The position numbers were made by a program, and so were the translations under genes. This document shows positions 55,590-64,000 of a stretch of 64,000 nucleotides of DNA, piece after piece. Each line of letters begins with the position of its first letter. Position 1 is the stretch's first letter. The notes below the pieces were generated by a model. It did not search any database, was not told where the DNA came from, and was given only the letters and a program-made list of their open reading frames with translations. Origin of the DNA: Candidatus Poribacteria bacterium (GTDB taxonomy: Bacteria > Poribacteria > WGA-4E > WGA-3G). The stretch spans positions 108,571 through 172,570 of the forward strand of contig JAPPII010000092.1 of the NCBI GenBank assembly GCA_028820845.1, in the 5' to 3' direction.

Positions 55590-56953
55590 AAATAAAAAAT
55601 AAAAAGCGAGATCCAATGCCACCTCCCGAGGCTACTCCAGAGGAGATCGGAAAATTTTGGGACACACATAGCCTTGCTGATTATTGGGATGAAACCCACG
55701 AAGTGAAATTTCAAGTCACGCTAAACATCCAGAAACAAAAAGACATCATGAGAGATACAATTCGTTTTGGTGATTTCGTTGAGATTAATCCACGCATCCA
55801 ATTGGAAAAAGGCAGAGAATATCCTTATGTTGAAATGGCTGATGTTAGCCCTGGCAACGCTTTTGTTTTCCCTGAAAAACAACGTACTTACAAAGGTGGC
55901 GGCTCACGATTCCAAGCTGGAGACACGCTTTTTGCCCGCATTACACCGTGTTTAGAAAATGGAAAAATCGTCAGACTCAAAAATACCGGTAATCAACCCT
56001 GTTTTGGATCTACAGAGTTCTTCGTCTTTCGTGGCAAGCCCAATGTGTCAGATCCAACGTATATTTTCTATCTGGCTCTGAGCCCTACAATTCGGGATCC
56101 TGCAGTAAAGAGTATGACGGGTGCTTCAGGACGACAGCGCGCTATTTTATCCTCGGTTGAAAATATTCTAATTCCGCTGCTGCCTCTCTCAACCCAACGC
56201 AAAATCGCCGCTATCCTCTCCGCCTACGACGACCTCATCGAAAACAACACCCGCCGTATCAAAATCCTTGAAGACATGGCACAGACCCTTTACCGAGAAT
56301 GGTTCGTCCACTTCCTATTTCCCGGACATGCGGATGTGCCGATGGTGGAATCGCCGTTGGGTCCGATACCGGAAGGGTGGAAGGTTAAGAATTTCGGCGA
56401 AGTCTCTCTTAACTTTGATCGCCAGCGTAAACCGTTATCAGGAAAAGTAAGGTCAACAATGCAAGGGGAATATCCATATTATGGTGCTGCTAAAGTTTTG
56501 GACCATATTAATGATTATCTATTTGATGGAAGGTATTTATTGATTGGAGAAGATGGTAGCGTTGTTACTGAACACGGAAAACCTGTGCTACAATTAGTAA
56601 CCGGTAAATTCTGGGTAAACAATCATACGCACGTTGTTCAAGGGAAAGCACCAATCTCAACAAACTTCCTTTACTTGTTTATGTCTAATGTAGTTATTTC
56701 GGGCCATGTTACAGGCACCGCACAGCCAAAGATTAACCAGCAGAACTTAAACAGAATTCCTGTCATTTCGCCTCCACAGAGTGTGTTGGAAAAATTTAAC
56801 CAGATGATTGAACCAAATTTTAACAACATCGTTGCCTTAAACCTTAAAAACGTTAACCTTCAACAAACCCGCGACCTCCTCCTCCCCAAACTCATCTCTG
56901 GCGAGATTGACGTATCCAAACTTGATATTGAGACTGATCCCAAAAGCAATTGA
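55586..56953 (+). CDS. hsdS: type I RM specificity subunit HsdS with antitoxin-like N-terminus
   Basis: A 455-aa HsdS. Two target-recognition domains (~58-200 and ~255-400) are separated by helical spacers (~200-245 and ~400-440) and determine the DNA site; the motif LPLSTQRKIAAILSAYDDLI ends the first. Residues ~10-50 (ATPEEIGKFWDTHSLADYWD) do not belong to HsdS but match the N-terminus of CopG-type antitoxins. Normal HsdS would begin near M55 (55748), before which no ribosome site is seen. The only good start is 55586, overlapping the UPF0175-like gene. So an antitoxin 5' end appears fused in frame to hsdS. Confidence 0.88.
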   Translation: MKIKNKKRDPMPPPEATPEEIGKFWDTHSLADYWDETHEVKFQVTLNIQKQKDIMRDTIRFGDFVEINPRIQLEKGREYPYVEMADVSPGNAFVFPEKQRTYKGGGSRFQAGDTLFARITPCLENGKIVRLKNTGNQPCFGSTEFFVFRGKPNVSDPTYIFYLALSPTIRDPAVKSMTGASGRQRAILSSVENILIPLLPLSTQRKIAAILSAYDDLIENNTRRIKILEDMAQTLYREWFVHFLFPGHADVPMVESPLGPIPEGWKVKNFGEVSLNFDRQRKPLSGKVRSTMQGEYPYYGAAKVLDHINDYLFDGRYLLIGEDGSVVTEHGKPVLQLVTGKFWVNNHTHVVQGKAPISTNFLYLFMSNVVISGHVTGTAQPKINQQNLNRIPVISPPQSVLEKFNQMIEPNFNNIVALNLKNVNLQQTRDLLLPKLISGEIDVSKLDIETDPKSN

Positions 56954-57347
56954 CAGATACAACGCGACGGTGTATAATTTACAGAAAGGCGATTGGGAAA
57001 AAACTTTTCTCGGTGGGTTAGCACACGACTCGCGAACCATTCGCGATATAATATCGGAGGAAATCGTGCAAGAATCTTCTATCATCCAATACTTCACTGA
57101 GAAAGGTATCGAACAAGGCATAGAACAAGGTATTGAGCAAGGTATTGAACAAGGCAAAAAACAGCACGCTGTTGAAGCGATACTCACAGTACTGGAGGTC
57201 CGATTTCAGACTGATGTCGCGGAGAAACTCAAGCCTTTTCTTGCTGCCATTGACGATCTACAACGTCTGGATCAGTTACACCGCGTCGCCGCCCGCGCAT
57301 CAAACATTGATGAGTTTACGCATGATCTTTTGAACCTTGAAAACTGA
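56907..57347 (+). pseudogene. truncated Rpn/DUF4351-like protein fragment
   Basis: A 146-aa frame that begins at a TTG inside hsdS and reads into the C-terminal part of a DUF4351/Rpn transposase-like nuclease protein: helical RYNATVYNLQKGDWEKTF, a repeated GIEQ unit encoded by 12-bp tandem repeats (~57105-57160), then AILTVLEVRFQTDVAEKLK. The N-terminal PD-(D/E)XK nuclease part is missing, so it is probably a remnant brought in by rearrangement. Expression is unlikely to give an active nuclease. Confidence 0.7.
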
Positions 57348-57388
57348 GAGACTCTGAAGATTTAACAAATAAGTAGAGGTAAATAATT

Positions 57389-58570
57389 ATGTCTGAACAA
57401 AAAGCGTTCTTGGAAAAAATTTATATAAAAAATTTTTTGAGTTTGCAGGATGTTGAACTTTCGCTAAAACCACTGACAGTTCTTGTTGGAGCGAATGCAA
57501 GCGGAAAGTCAAATGTCTTACATGCGTTGAGTCTGCTTCGAACTATGATGACTGCTGATAATCTCCCGCCAGTTGAATTCGTCAAAGATCGCCTTTGGGC
57601 CGGAGGAGCAAGTCACATCACTTTCCAATTACATGCAGCGGTAGAAACCACCCTTACTACTTACCAACTGGAATTCACGGCAGACCCTAATAATCCGTTT
57701 GTTTCTGAACAATTATCGATTAATGATGTAAAGGTTATAGCAATTCAGAGCGGACAAGGCGTAGTTCGTGATGAAGATAGCGAAAATGAAACGAAATATA
57801 CATCTAATAAACTCGCTTTGCAGTCCGCGGGTGCTTATGGAAACAAACCTATCACGGGTGCCCTAACAGAGTTTGTTAAAGAATGGAAATTTTATAACTT
57901 TCGACCAGATGTCATCCGAGATAGTCTCGCTATATTTTCATCTGATATAAAAGATGTTTCTGAATCTCCAAAGTTGGATAGTTATGGTTTTAGATTACCG
58001 GCGGTGCTCTCGGATTGGCACGAAAATATGCCAGAGGGTTTTCGCAGCGTTAGTGAATCTCTGGCAGATAGTATGAATATAGGTATTGATTGTCGTACAA
58101 TTAACGGCGATAACCAATTATACCTTTTAGAAGGTTACGAGAATCCAGTGCCTTTGAAGATGGCATCCGATGGCACATTACGACTCGTGGCATATTATAC
58201 CTTGCTCAATCAACCAGAATTACCGCCACTCGTTGCTATCGAAGAACCGGAGAGAAATCTGCATCCGGGTGCATTGGCGAATATTGCTGGTGTCCTTGAG
58301 CAACTTGCTGAACGGACACAAGTGATTATTACAACTCATAGTTCGCAGCTCCTTGATGCGTTTAGTTTTGATAAGTTAACGAATTTTCTCGGTGTTTTGT
58401 TCTTACATAATCAGCCCGGAATAGGCACAGAAGTAATTAACCTTGAGGATCAGCGTGGGAGTGATGAATCACTGAATGGGTGGCTCGCGGACTTTGGGAT
58501 TGGCAGTGCAATCTTTCATAATGAGATTCTTCAAGACATGATGGAGGATCAATCTGCATGCCGCGAGTAA
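57389..58570 (+). CDS. AAA-family ATPase (AAA_15/AAA_21, RloA/OLD-like)
   Basis: A 393-aa ABC/SMC-type ATPase: Walker A GANASGKS at 34-41, a signature-like MASDGTLRL near 262, Walker B VAIEEPERNLHPGA near 284-297, and ITTHSSQLLDAF (H-loop region) near 312. No zinc hook or TOPRIM domain is attached. Stop and start codons overlap the next gene by 13 bp, so the ATPase and the TOPRIM-like protein are made together. Such ATPase/nuclease pairs (RloA-RloB, Gabija-, Septu- or retron-like) commonly act in anti-phage defence, here placed inside a type I RM island. The exact family assignment is open. Confidence 0.86.
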   Translation: MSEQKAFLEKIYIKNFLSLQDVELSLKPLTVLVGANASGKSNVLHALSLLRTMMTADNLPPVEFVKDRLWAGGASHITFQLHAAVETTLTTYQLEFTADPNNPFVSEQLSINDVKVIAIQSGQGVVRDEDSENETKYTSNKLALQSAGAYGNKPITGALTEFVKEWKFYNFRPDVIRDSLAIFSSDIKDVSESPKLDSYGFRLPAVLSDWHENMPEGFRSVSESLADSMNIGIDCRTINGDNQLYLLEGYENPVPLKMASDGTLRLVAYYTLLNQPELPPLVAIEEPERNLHPGALANIAGVLEQLAERTQVIITTHSSQLLDAFSFDKLTNFLGVLFLHNQPGIGTEVINLEDQRGSDESLNGWLADFGIGSAIFHNEILQDMMEDQSACRE

Positions 58571-59301
58571 GGATATGGACATTGGAATCAACCAATGATG
58601 CCAAAGTTGTCAGGCATTTGGTTAGTAAGTTGGTGACACATTTGCAACTCGGGAATCTATCTATTCACACAGCTGGCGGCACGGAATTCCTGATGTATAA
58701 TAAAAAAGGGCAATCTTTGGGCGACAGACTAAGACGGACAATCCAGCAATACCTTAAGAAGGATGACTATATCATTTTTGTCATTGACAGCGACAGTTCA
58801 ATGTCCATGCACCAGCGAAGACAAGAGCCAAATTCGCTGATTAATCAAATTAAACGAATCATTGGAGATCAAAGTTTTGCTGGTAAGGCATTTTTCGCTC
58901 CAGCTGTTCATGAACTTGAAGCGTGGTTGTTGATTGACTGTCTCGGTATTTTCTGTTATTTTGCTAGTCGGCGCGCACAATATAGAAATAATTGCCGTGA
59001 TAAAGTATCGGCAAACCAATCCTTCATACGACTGCTCAGGCACTATCAGAAGGGCAATACGGAACACGTTGTTGAAACGGTAGTAGGAGGCAACGGTCCC
59101 AAAGAGTATTTGGAAAAGTTTTCTGAGCAGGTCCTGCTTGCACTCAATCCGAATATGCCTCAAAGGAATGTCCGCCGCGATCGGTATCATGAAAGAATGT
59201 CCCCTGATATGGCTAAACACATAATCATCAACCAAGAAACATTACGACGTAACAATTCTCTCAGGGATCTTGGAAATGTGCTCACACAAGCAAGTAAGTA
59301 A
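58558..59301 (+). CDS. TOPRIM/DUF4276/RloB-like partner of the ATPase
   Basis: A 247-aa protein. The fold signals are an N-terminal RVRIWTLESTNDAKVV, a central DDYIIFVIDSDSS (~70-82; TOPRIM-like acidic DxD) and VHELEAWLLID (~116-126), the ELEAW motif of DUF4276/RloB-like proteins. It is most likely the nuclease or effector partner of the upstream ATPase. The C-terminal ~100 residues are basic and helical. Overlap with the ATPase gene implies coupled translation. Function is inferred from context and motifs only. Confidence 0.75.
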   Translation: MPRVRIWTLESTNDAKVVRHLVSKLVTHLQLGNLSIHTAGGTEFLMYNKKGQSLGDRLRRTIQQYLKKDDYIIFVIDSDSSMSMHQRRQEPNSLINQIKRIIGDQSFAGKAFFAPAVHELEAWLLIDCLGIFCYFASRRAQYRNNCRDKVSANQSFIRLLRHYQKGNTEHVVETVVGGNGPKEYLEKFSEQVLLALNPNMPQRNVRRDRYHERMSPDMAKHIIINQETLRRNNSLRDLGNVLTQASK

Positions 59302-59344
59302 ATTGAATACACATGTCAATTCTTTGGAGAGTGAGGAAAATAAA

Positions 59345-59539
59345 ATGAATGTGACGACTGAATTAGCAACTGATGCCGTGGAAGTAGAAACCCAGCAAAT
59401 ATCCCTTAGAGAGTATGCTTACATCCAATTTCGGAAACTATGTACCTCGCGAGGGTTGAATTTTGATAAAATGACTGAAGATGAACTCATGAATTTCATT
59501 GATGACCTTATTCATGAGGATCGTGAGTGCGGCTTGTAA
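59345..59539 (+). CDS. 64-aa small protein
   Basis: A 64-aa protein with an N-terminal polar strand region, then REYAYIQFRKLCTSRGLNFD and KMTEDELMNFIDDLIHEDRE, a helical acidic C-terminus. GGAAAA lies upstream of the ATG. It sits between the two TOPRIM-like paralogues, 43 bp after the first and 34 bp before the second. It could be an antitoxin or immunity-type partner; no family is recognised. Confidence 0.6.
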   Translation: MNVTTELATDAVEVETQQISLREYAYIQFRKLCTSRGLNFDKMTEDELMNFIDDLIHEDRECGL

Positions 59540-59573
59540 TGGTTTATGATCCACTACCATTGGGGAGAGCGGC

Positions 59574-60110
59574 ATGCTAAGCGTAAGAGTCTGGAATTTA
59601 CAATCGGACTGCAAGGCCGAAGCAGTCAAATTTTTGGAAAACGAATTCTTGAGATTTAGGCAGCTTGAATATCTCGCTATCCGCACAGCTGGCAGAAGTG
59701 CACTTCGCAAGTGCCACAGAAAAGGCGTACCGCTAAGGGGCAGTCTCCGGAAGGCAATTCAGCACTACCTCAAGCAAGACAACTATATTGTTTTCGTCAT
59801 TGACCCCGATTCGCAACGACAGCAAGCGTCAAAATCGCTTGTGAATCAACTCAGACAGGTTGTCACAGATTGCAATTTTTCCGACAAAGTCTTTTCCTTC
59901 TCCGATCTTCAAGAATCAGAATCCACCGTACCGGCACAGTGGCAGAATATCGTTTCACATTTGCGCGCTGAGGTTGAGAGTGCGCGCAAACGGTTTCGGG
60001 AAGAATGGAATAGGGCCATAGCACCCTTCCACAATGCTTTTGCCGATATACCAGAGGAGGAAGTGATACGTCATTTTGAGGAAGCACTTGCAGAGGTGAG
60101 GCGTGGATGA
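59574..60110 (+). CDS. chimeric paralogue of the TOPRIM/RloB-like protein
   Basis: A 178-aa protein. Residues 1-~110 are clearly related to the first TOPRIM-like protein (SVRVWNLQSDCKAEAV; YLAIRTAGRSALRKC; QDNYIVFVIDPDSQRQQ). The ELEAW region is lost, and from ~115 on the sequence is different: a helical segment (WQNIVSHLRAEVESARKRF) and an acidic end (EEEVIRHFEEALAEVRRG). It looks like a duplicated gene fused to another small ORF. Its stop overlaps the hsdR start (ATGA, 60107-60110), so it is translationally coupled to hsdR. Function unknown; it could be a regulator, decoy or immunity partner. Confidence 0.7.
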   Translation: MLSVRVWNLQSDCKAEAVKFLENEFLRFRQLEYLAIRTAGRSALRKCHRKGVPLRGSLRKAIQHYLKQDNYIVFVIDPDSQRQQASKSLVNQLRQVVTDCNFSDKVFSFSDLQESESTVPAQWQNIVSHLRAEVESARKRFREEWNRAIAPFHNAFADIPEEEVIRHFEEALAEVRRG

Positions 60111-63100
60111 ACCCTTACAGCGAAGATGAACTCATAGAACAACCTACCCTTGCAATTCTTGCCGAAATAGGATGGGAAACACGCAACTGCCACAGCGAAT
60201 TTAACCAACAGGATGGTAGCTCACTCGGTAGACACACCAAAGCCGAAGTTATCCTCGCCTCCCGACTCCAGCCCGCATTACAAAAACTTAACCCCAATGC
60301 AACCCAAGATGCCATTAACGAGGCAGTCGAGGAACTCACTCAATCCCGCGCACTTTTGGATCCTGTCGAAGCGAATCGCGAGATTTACAGCCTCCTCAAA
60401 GACGGTGTGAAGGTTGCCGTCACCGATCCAAACGGCGAAGGCGAAACTGTTGAAGTACTTCGGGTCATTGACTGGGAAAATCCGAAAAATAACGATTTCT
60501 TTGCTGCATCCCAATTCACGATTACTGGAGAGATGTACACCAGACGGCCAGATATCGTCTGTTTCGTCAACGGAATTCCACTCATCCTTATGGAGTTCAA
60601 ACGGATTGATGTGGACCTCTACGCTGCCTACAACGATAACCTCCGAGACTACAAAAGGACCATCCCACATCTCTTTTGGTACAACACCTTTATTCTCCTC
60701 TCTAACGGCACACAGAGCAAGGTCGGAAGCCTCACTGCCAGTTGGGAACACTTTGCCGAGTGGAAGCGAATTCACAGTGAAGATGAACCACCTAACGTCT
60801 CTTTACAGACAATCCTACATGCCCTCTGCACACCCGAACGACTGCTTGATATTGTCGAGAACTTTATCCTGTTTATGGAGGTGCAGGGTGGATTAATCAA
60901 AATTCTCGCCAAAAACCATCAATACCTCGGTGTCAACAGGACTGTTGGTGCTTTGAAGCAAATTGAAGACAATCACGGCAAACTCGGTGTGTTCTGGCAT
61001 ACGCAAGGTAGTGGGAAAAGCATCTCAATGCTCCTCTTTGCACAGAAAGTCTTGAGGAAAGTGCCGGGAAACTGGACATTCGTTGTTGTAACTGATCGTA
61101 AGGAATTGGACGACCAAATCTATAAAACCTTCGCCAGTACAGTCGGTGTCTTGACCCAGCAGGAGGTACATGCAGAGAGTGTCGTCCATCTCCGCCAACT
61201 CTTAAGTGAAGACCATCGCTATATCTTTACCCTCATTCACAAGTTCCAGACGCAAGGTAGCGAAAGGCACCCTGTTCTTTCGGAGCGGTCAGACATCGTT
61301 GTCATCACTGATGAGGCACATCGCAGTCAATACGATACACTCGCCTTGAACATGCGTACTGCGCTTCCCAACGCCGCATTTGTCGCATTTACCGGTACGC
61401 CCCTCATGACTGGCGAAGAAAAGACGAAATCCGTATTCGGTGATTATGTGAGTGTTTACAACTTTAATCAATCTATCGTTGACGGTGCAACCGTTCCACT
61501 CTATTATGAAAACCGTGTGCCGACCCTACACTTGATGAACGAAGACTTTAACGCAGATATCGAACAGATTCTTGACGAAGCCGAGCTTGATGAGGCACAA
61601 GAGGCGAGGCTTGAACACGAATTCGCCAGAGAGTATCATCTCATCACACGAGAGGAACGCTTAGAAACCATCGCTGAAGATATTGTTGAGCACTTTATGG
61701 GCAGGGGTTACCAAGGTAAAGCAATGGTCATCTCAATTGACAAAGCCACTGCCGTTAAGATGTTCGACAAGGTTCAGAAACATTGGAAGCGGCACATTAA
61801 GCGTCTAAAATCGAAGATAGCCACACAGACGGGTAGCGAACGGATCTTCTTAGAGGAAAGAATTAACTACATGGAAGAAACCGATATGGCAGTTGTCGTT
61901 TCTCCGGGACAAAACGAGATTGATGACCTTAGAGAAAGAGGCGTTGATATCGAACCCCACCGCCGCCGTATGAACGCTGAAGATTTAGATACCAAGTTCA
62001 AAGACGCGGACGATCCCTTCCGAATCGTCTTCGTTTGTGCGATGTGGATTACAGGTTTCGATGTTCCTTCCTGTTCCACAATCTACCTCGACAAGCCCCA
62101 GCGAAATCATACCTTGATGCAGACCATCGCCAGAGCCAACCGCGTCTTCGGCGATAAAAATAATGGTTTAATTGTTGACTACATCGGGGTTTTCCGAGAC
62201 CTTGAAAAAGCGTTGGCGATTTATGCCACAGGTGCCGATGTTGAAGGAGACCAAACGCCAATCGCGGATAAGTCGAAACTGGTCGAAAAACTCAGAAAGG
62301 CGATCGCTGAAATCTCCGAATTCTGCGAAGGTCTCGGTGTTGACTTGGCGGAAGCCCAAACGGATCACGCTCTGCAAAACATCAGCCAAATCAATGATGC
62401 GGTGGAACGCATCTTGATTAACGATGAAACGAAAAAGAATTACCTACAGTTAGCAGGGAACGCCACTAAACTATACAAAGCGATTCTGCCCGACCCCGAT
62501 GCACACGAGTTCACCAGAATTTGCCAACTGATCAATGTCATCGCACAGAAAATCAGGAATTTAACACCACCGGCTAACATCTCCGGTGTGATGACAGAAG
62601 TCGAAACCCTACTCGATCAATCAATCGCACCTGAAGGCTATCGTATTGAGATACCGCCTGATAGTTATGATATGAATCAGATAGATTTAAGCCAAATCGA
62701 CTTCGAGCAGTTAAGCGAACAATTCAATACACAACACAAACGCATTGAGGCAGAGAGACTCAGAGGCGCGATTAACACGAAACTCACTGTGATGGTTCGC
62801 CTCAACAGGAGCCGCATGGATTATCAGGCGAAATTTGAACAGATGATTGCGGAATACAACGCAGGAATTATTGGTGTTGAGGATTATTTTGAGAGGCTTT
62901 TTGACTTTGTGGGTGACCTCAATCAAGAAGACCAACGCTCCAGTACGGAAGACCTCTCTGAAGAGGAACTGGCGGTATTTGACCTGCTGACACGACGGGA
63001 GCCGCATCTAACTGTCCCTGAGCGAGACGAAGTGAAGACTGCAGTACGGAAATTGCTTGAGACGCTCAAACAGGAAAAATTGGAGTTGGATTGGCGGAAA

Positions 63101-63268
63101 CGGACCCAGTCGAGAGCGGAAGTCAAGGAAACCGTTAACGGCATACTTGATGAGGGACTACCGCAACCTTACACACGAGAACTATTTGGTCAGAAGTCCG
63201 AGGCGGTTTATCAGCACATCTACGATTCTTACTACGGCGAGGGAAAAAGCGTTTATAGCGAGAATTAA
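60107..63268 (+). CDS. hsdR: type I restriction endonuclease HsdR
   Basis: HsdR (1053 aa) is the translocating endonuclease subunit. A PD-(D/E)xK nuclease core spans RPDIVCF near 147 to LMEFK near 164. Walker A GSGKS is near 301, DEAH near 401 (VITDEAHRSQ), and FTGTPL near 427 is a helicase motif. The C-terminal helical domain (~830-1053) contacts the MTase core. It cleaves unmethylated DNA after translocation. It is coupled to the gene before it by a 4-bp overlap. It completes the island begun at hsdM, with six intervening frames instead of the usual direct hsdM-hsdS-hsdR order. Confidence 0.96.
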   Translation: MNPYSEDELIEQPTLAILAEIGWETRNCHSEFNQQDGSSLGRHTKAEVILASRLQPALQKLNPNATQDAINEAVEELTQSRALLDPVEANREIYSLLKDGVKVAVTDPNGEGETVEVLRVIDWENPKNNDFFAASQFTITGEMYTRRPDIVCFVNGIPLILMEFKRIDVDLYAAYNDNLRDYKRTIPHLFWYNTFILLSNGTQSKVGSLTASWEHFAEWKRIHSEDEPPNVSLQTILHALCTPERLLDIVENFILFMEVQGGLIKILAKNHQYLGVNRTVGALKQIEDNHGKLGVFWHTQGSGKSISMLLFAQKVLRKVPGNWTFVVVTDRKELDDQIYKTFASTVGVLTQQEVHAESVVHLRQLLSEDHRYIFTLIHKFQTQGSERHPVLSERSDIVVITDEAHRSQYDTLALNMRTALPNAAFVAFTGTPLMTGEEKTKSVFGDYVSVYNFNQSIVDGATVPLYYENRVPTLHLMNEDFNADIEQILDEAELDEAQEARLEHEFAREYHLITREERLETIAEDIVEHFMGRGYQGKAMVISIDKATAVKMFDKVQKHWKRHIKRLKSKIATQTGSERIFLEERINYMEETDMAVVVSPGQNEIDDLRERGVDIEPHRRRMNAEDLDTKFKDADDPFRIVFVCAMWITGFDVPSCSTIYLDKPQRNHTLMQTIARANRVFGDKNNGLIVDYIGVFRDLEKALAIYATGADVEGDQTPIADKSKLVEKLRKAIAEISEFCEGLGVDLAEAQTDHALQNISQINDAVERILINDETKKNYLQLAGNATKLYKAILPDPDAHEFTRICQLINVIAQKIRNLTPPANISGVMTEVETLLDQSIAPEGYRIEIPPDSYDMNQIDLSQIDFEQLSEQFNTQHKRIEAERLRGAINTKLTVMVRLNRSRMDYQAKFEQMIAEYNAGIIGVEDYFERLFDFVGDLNQEDQRSSTEDLSEEELAVFDLLTRREPHLTVPERDEVKTAVRKLLETLKQEKLELDWRKRTQSRAEVKETVNGILDEGLPQPYTRELFGQKSEAVYQHIYDSYYGEGKSVYSEN

Positions 63269-63314
63269 AGGCGAGGTGTTTTTGCTTGGGTGTTTCCCCT
63301 AGGAAACCTCGCCT
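63269..63314. terminator. convergent hairpin between hsdR and pfk
   Basis: AGGCGAGG (63269-63276) and its inverse (63307-63314) bracket a 30-bp loop, between the convergent stop codons. It is a relative of the palindrome at 12714-12734 and may terminate both transcripts. Confidence 0.6.
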
Positions 63315-63334
63315 ACCGGAAATAGGTCTGTGTA

Positions 63335-64000
63335 TCACCCAATCTCGCCAACCTCAATCAATCGGTCGTCTAAGGTCCTGTCTGGACGCGGTAGGTCCCC
63401 AAAAAGCGGACGGAAATAACCCACACCCGCCGGAGAAATCTGATACCGTTCCGCGTCGTAGAACCGAAGATCGAGATCCCTGCGAATCACATGCCCCGTC
63501 TCATCGCGCTTGAGCACCTGTTCTAACGGCAAGAGTGTCGGCTCAATACCGGTATCTGTTCGCGTGATAGTCGCAACACCGTTGAACATCCCCTCTGAGA
63601 GTGCCTGTACCGCGATCGCGCCTGCTTTCATAGCAGTGTCCCTATCCAATGGAATCGGGCTACCACATCGTTGGAGATAGCCGAGAATCAACGCACGAAA
63701 CGCTGAACTTGGAATTTCTGGGAGCAGTTTCTTCATCGCTTTAACGATGATTTCTGAACATCCCCCCGGTTTCGTATGCCCAAAAGCATCGAGTTCCGCT
63801 TGAGAACTAATCATCAATTCCCCGGCATCGTTCCGAATCCCCTCCGACACGACAACAATGACGTTCCCTTGTGCTGCGTGTTTTTCACGAATCGCTTCCG
63901 CCAGTCTCTCAGGTTGATATGGGATCTCTGGGACAACAATAAGGTCTGCCTGCCCATAAGCTGCGGAGAGTGTTAACCACCCCGCATCTCTACCCATCGC
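63335..64000 (-). CDS. 6-phosphofructokinase (partial, C-terminal part)
   Basis: The C-terminal ~222 residues of a PfkA-family kinase, continuing off the right edge. The MGRDAGWLTL motif at the visible N-terminus and VIVVVSEGI (~45) are family hallmarks; RALILGYLQRCGSPIPLDRD is also typical. It phosphorylates fructose 6-phosphate with ATP or pyrophosphate; which donor is used cannot be decided from this part. The 5' end lies beyond 64000. Confidence 0.88.
   Translation of the reverse strand, partial: AMGRDAGWLTLSAAYGQADLIVVPEIPYQPERLAEAIREKHAAQGNVIVVVSEGIRNDAGELMISSQAELDAFGHTKPGGCSEIIVKAMKKLLPEIPSSAFRALILGYLQRCGSPIPLDRDTAMKAGAIAVQALSEGMFNGVATITRTDTGIEPTLLPLEQVLKRDETGHVIRRDLDLRFYDAERYQISPAGVGYFRPLFGDLPRPDRTLDDRLIEVGEIG

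Noticed and set aside
1-64000. tRNA or rRNA genes.
   Set aside because: No cloverleaf or rRNA-like sequence was recognised by reading; a covariance-model search was not available.

Overview
The window looks like a chromosomal contig of a diderm, roughly half-GC bacterium. The gene repertoire resembles Candidatus Poribacteria and other large-genome marine or sponge-associated lineages: a PhyH-type dioxygenase fused to HEAT repeats, Gfo/Idh/MocA and SDR oxidoreductases, SMP-30 and FIST proteins, LamG proteins, and leucine-rich-repeat/beta-propeller proteins with FlgD-like C-termini. LptD and SurA homologues show an outer membrane. The lineage is an inference from gene content, not a phylogenetic result. 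No rRNA or tRNA gene was recognised.

Layout. (1) 1-7010 is a CRISPR locus: a 75-bp palindromic tandem repeat, cas1 without a visible cas2, a leader with a strong promoter, and 54 regularly spaced 37-bp repeats ending in ATTGAAAC. These are followed by a distal tail in which a 148-bp unit is triplicated and the repeats decay. A small membrane/coiled-coil gene sits inside this tail. (2) 7057-26513 holds mixed metabolic and housekeeping genes: Kef-type antiporter, PhyH-HEAT dioxygenase, amidohydrolase, a polytopic membrane protein, Gfo/Idh oxidoreductase, S55-like peptidase, SDR, FolD, FIST plus SMP-30, a LamG protein, an aminotransferase and a short SbcC/Rad50-like ATPase. (3) 26689-35786 encodes secreted proteins: a second LamG protein, two paralogous LRR/YWTD-propeller/FlgD-tail proteins (one with an N-terminal metzincin domain), a secreted protein ending in a TTWG tail and a repeat-propeller protein. 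The cluster also carries a MITE-like element. (4) 35756-50418 is an envelope-biogenesis block: a SixA-like phosphatase, a lipoprotein, two envelope proteins, Mfd, two parvulin-like proteins, SurA, and an unusual LptD with a parvulin domain inserted before its barrel. (5) 50568-53542 has a HigB/HigA-type toxin-antitoxin pair, two SDRs and a 2H phosphoesterase. (6) 53576-63268 is a type I restriction-modification island, hsdM-hsdS-...-hsdR. Its interior carries an antitoxin-like gene, an HsdS with an antitoxin-like N-terminus, a truncated Rpn/DUF4351-like gene, an AAA ATPase overlapping a TOPRIM/RloB/DUF4276-like gene, a 64-aa gene, and a chimeric paralogue of the TOPRIM-like gene coupled to hsdR. 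(7) A partial phosphofructokinase gene runs off the right edge.

The two most system-like parts are the restriction island with its embedded ATPase/TOPRIM module and shuffled small genes, and the parvulin-rich operon ending in the LptD-parvulin fusion. The three secreted proteins sharing a C-terminal TTWG tail, and the repeat-derived CRISPR tail, are also worth following. Intergenic space is rich in short palindromic repeat families. Several genes have recognisable sigma70-type promoters with 17-bp spacers.
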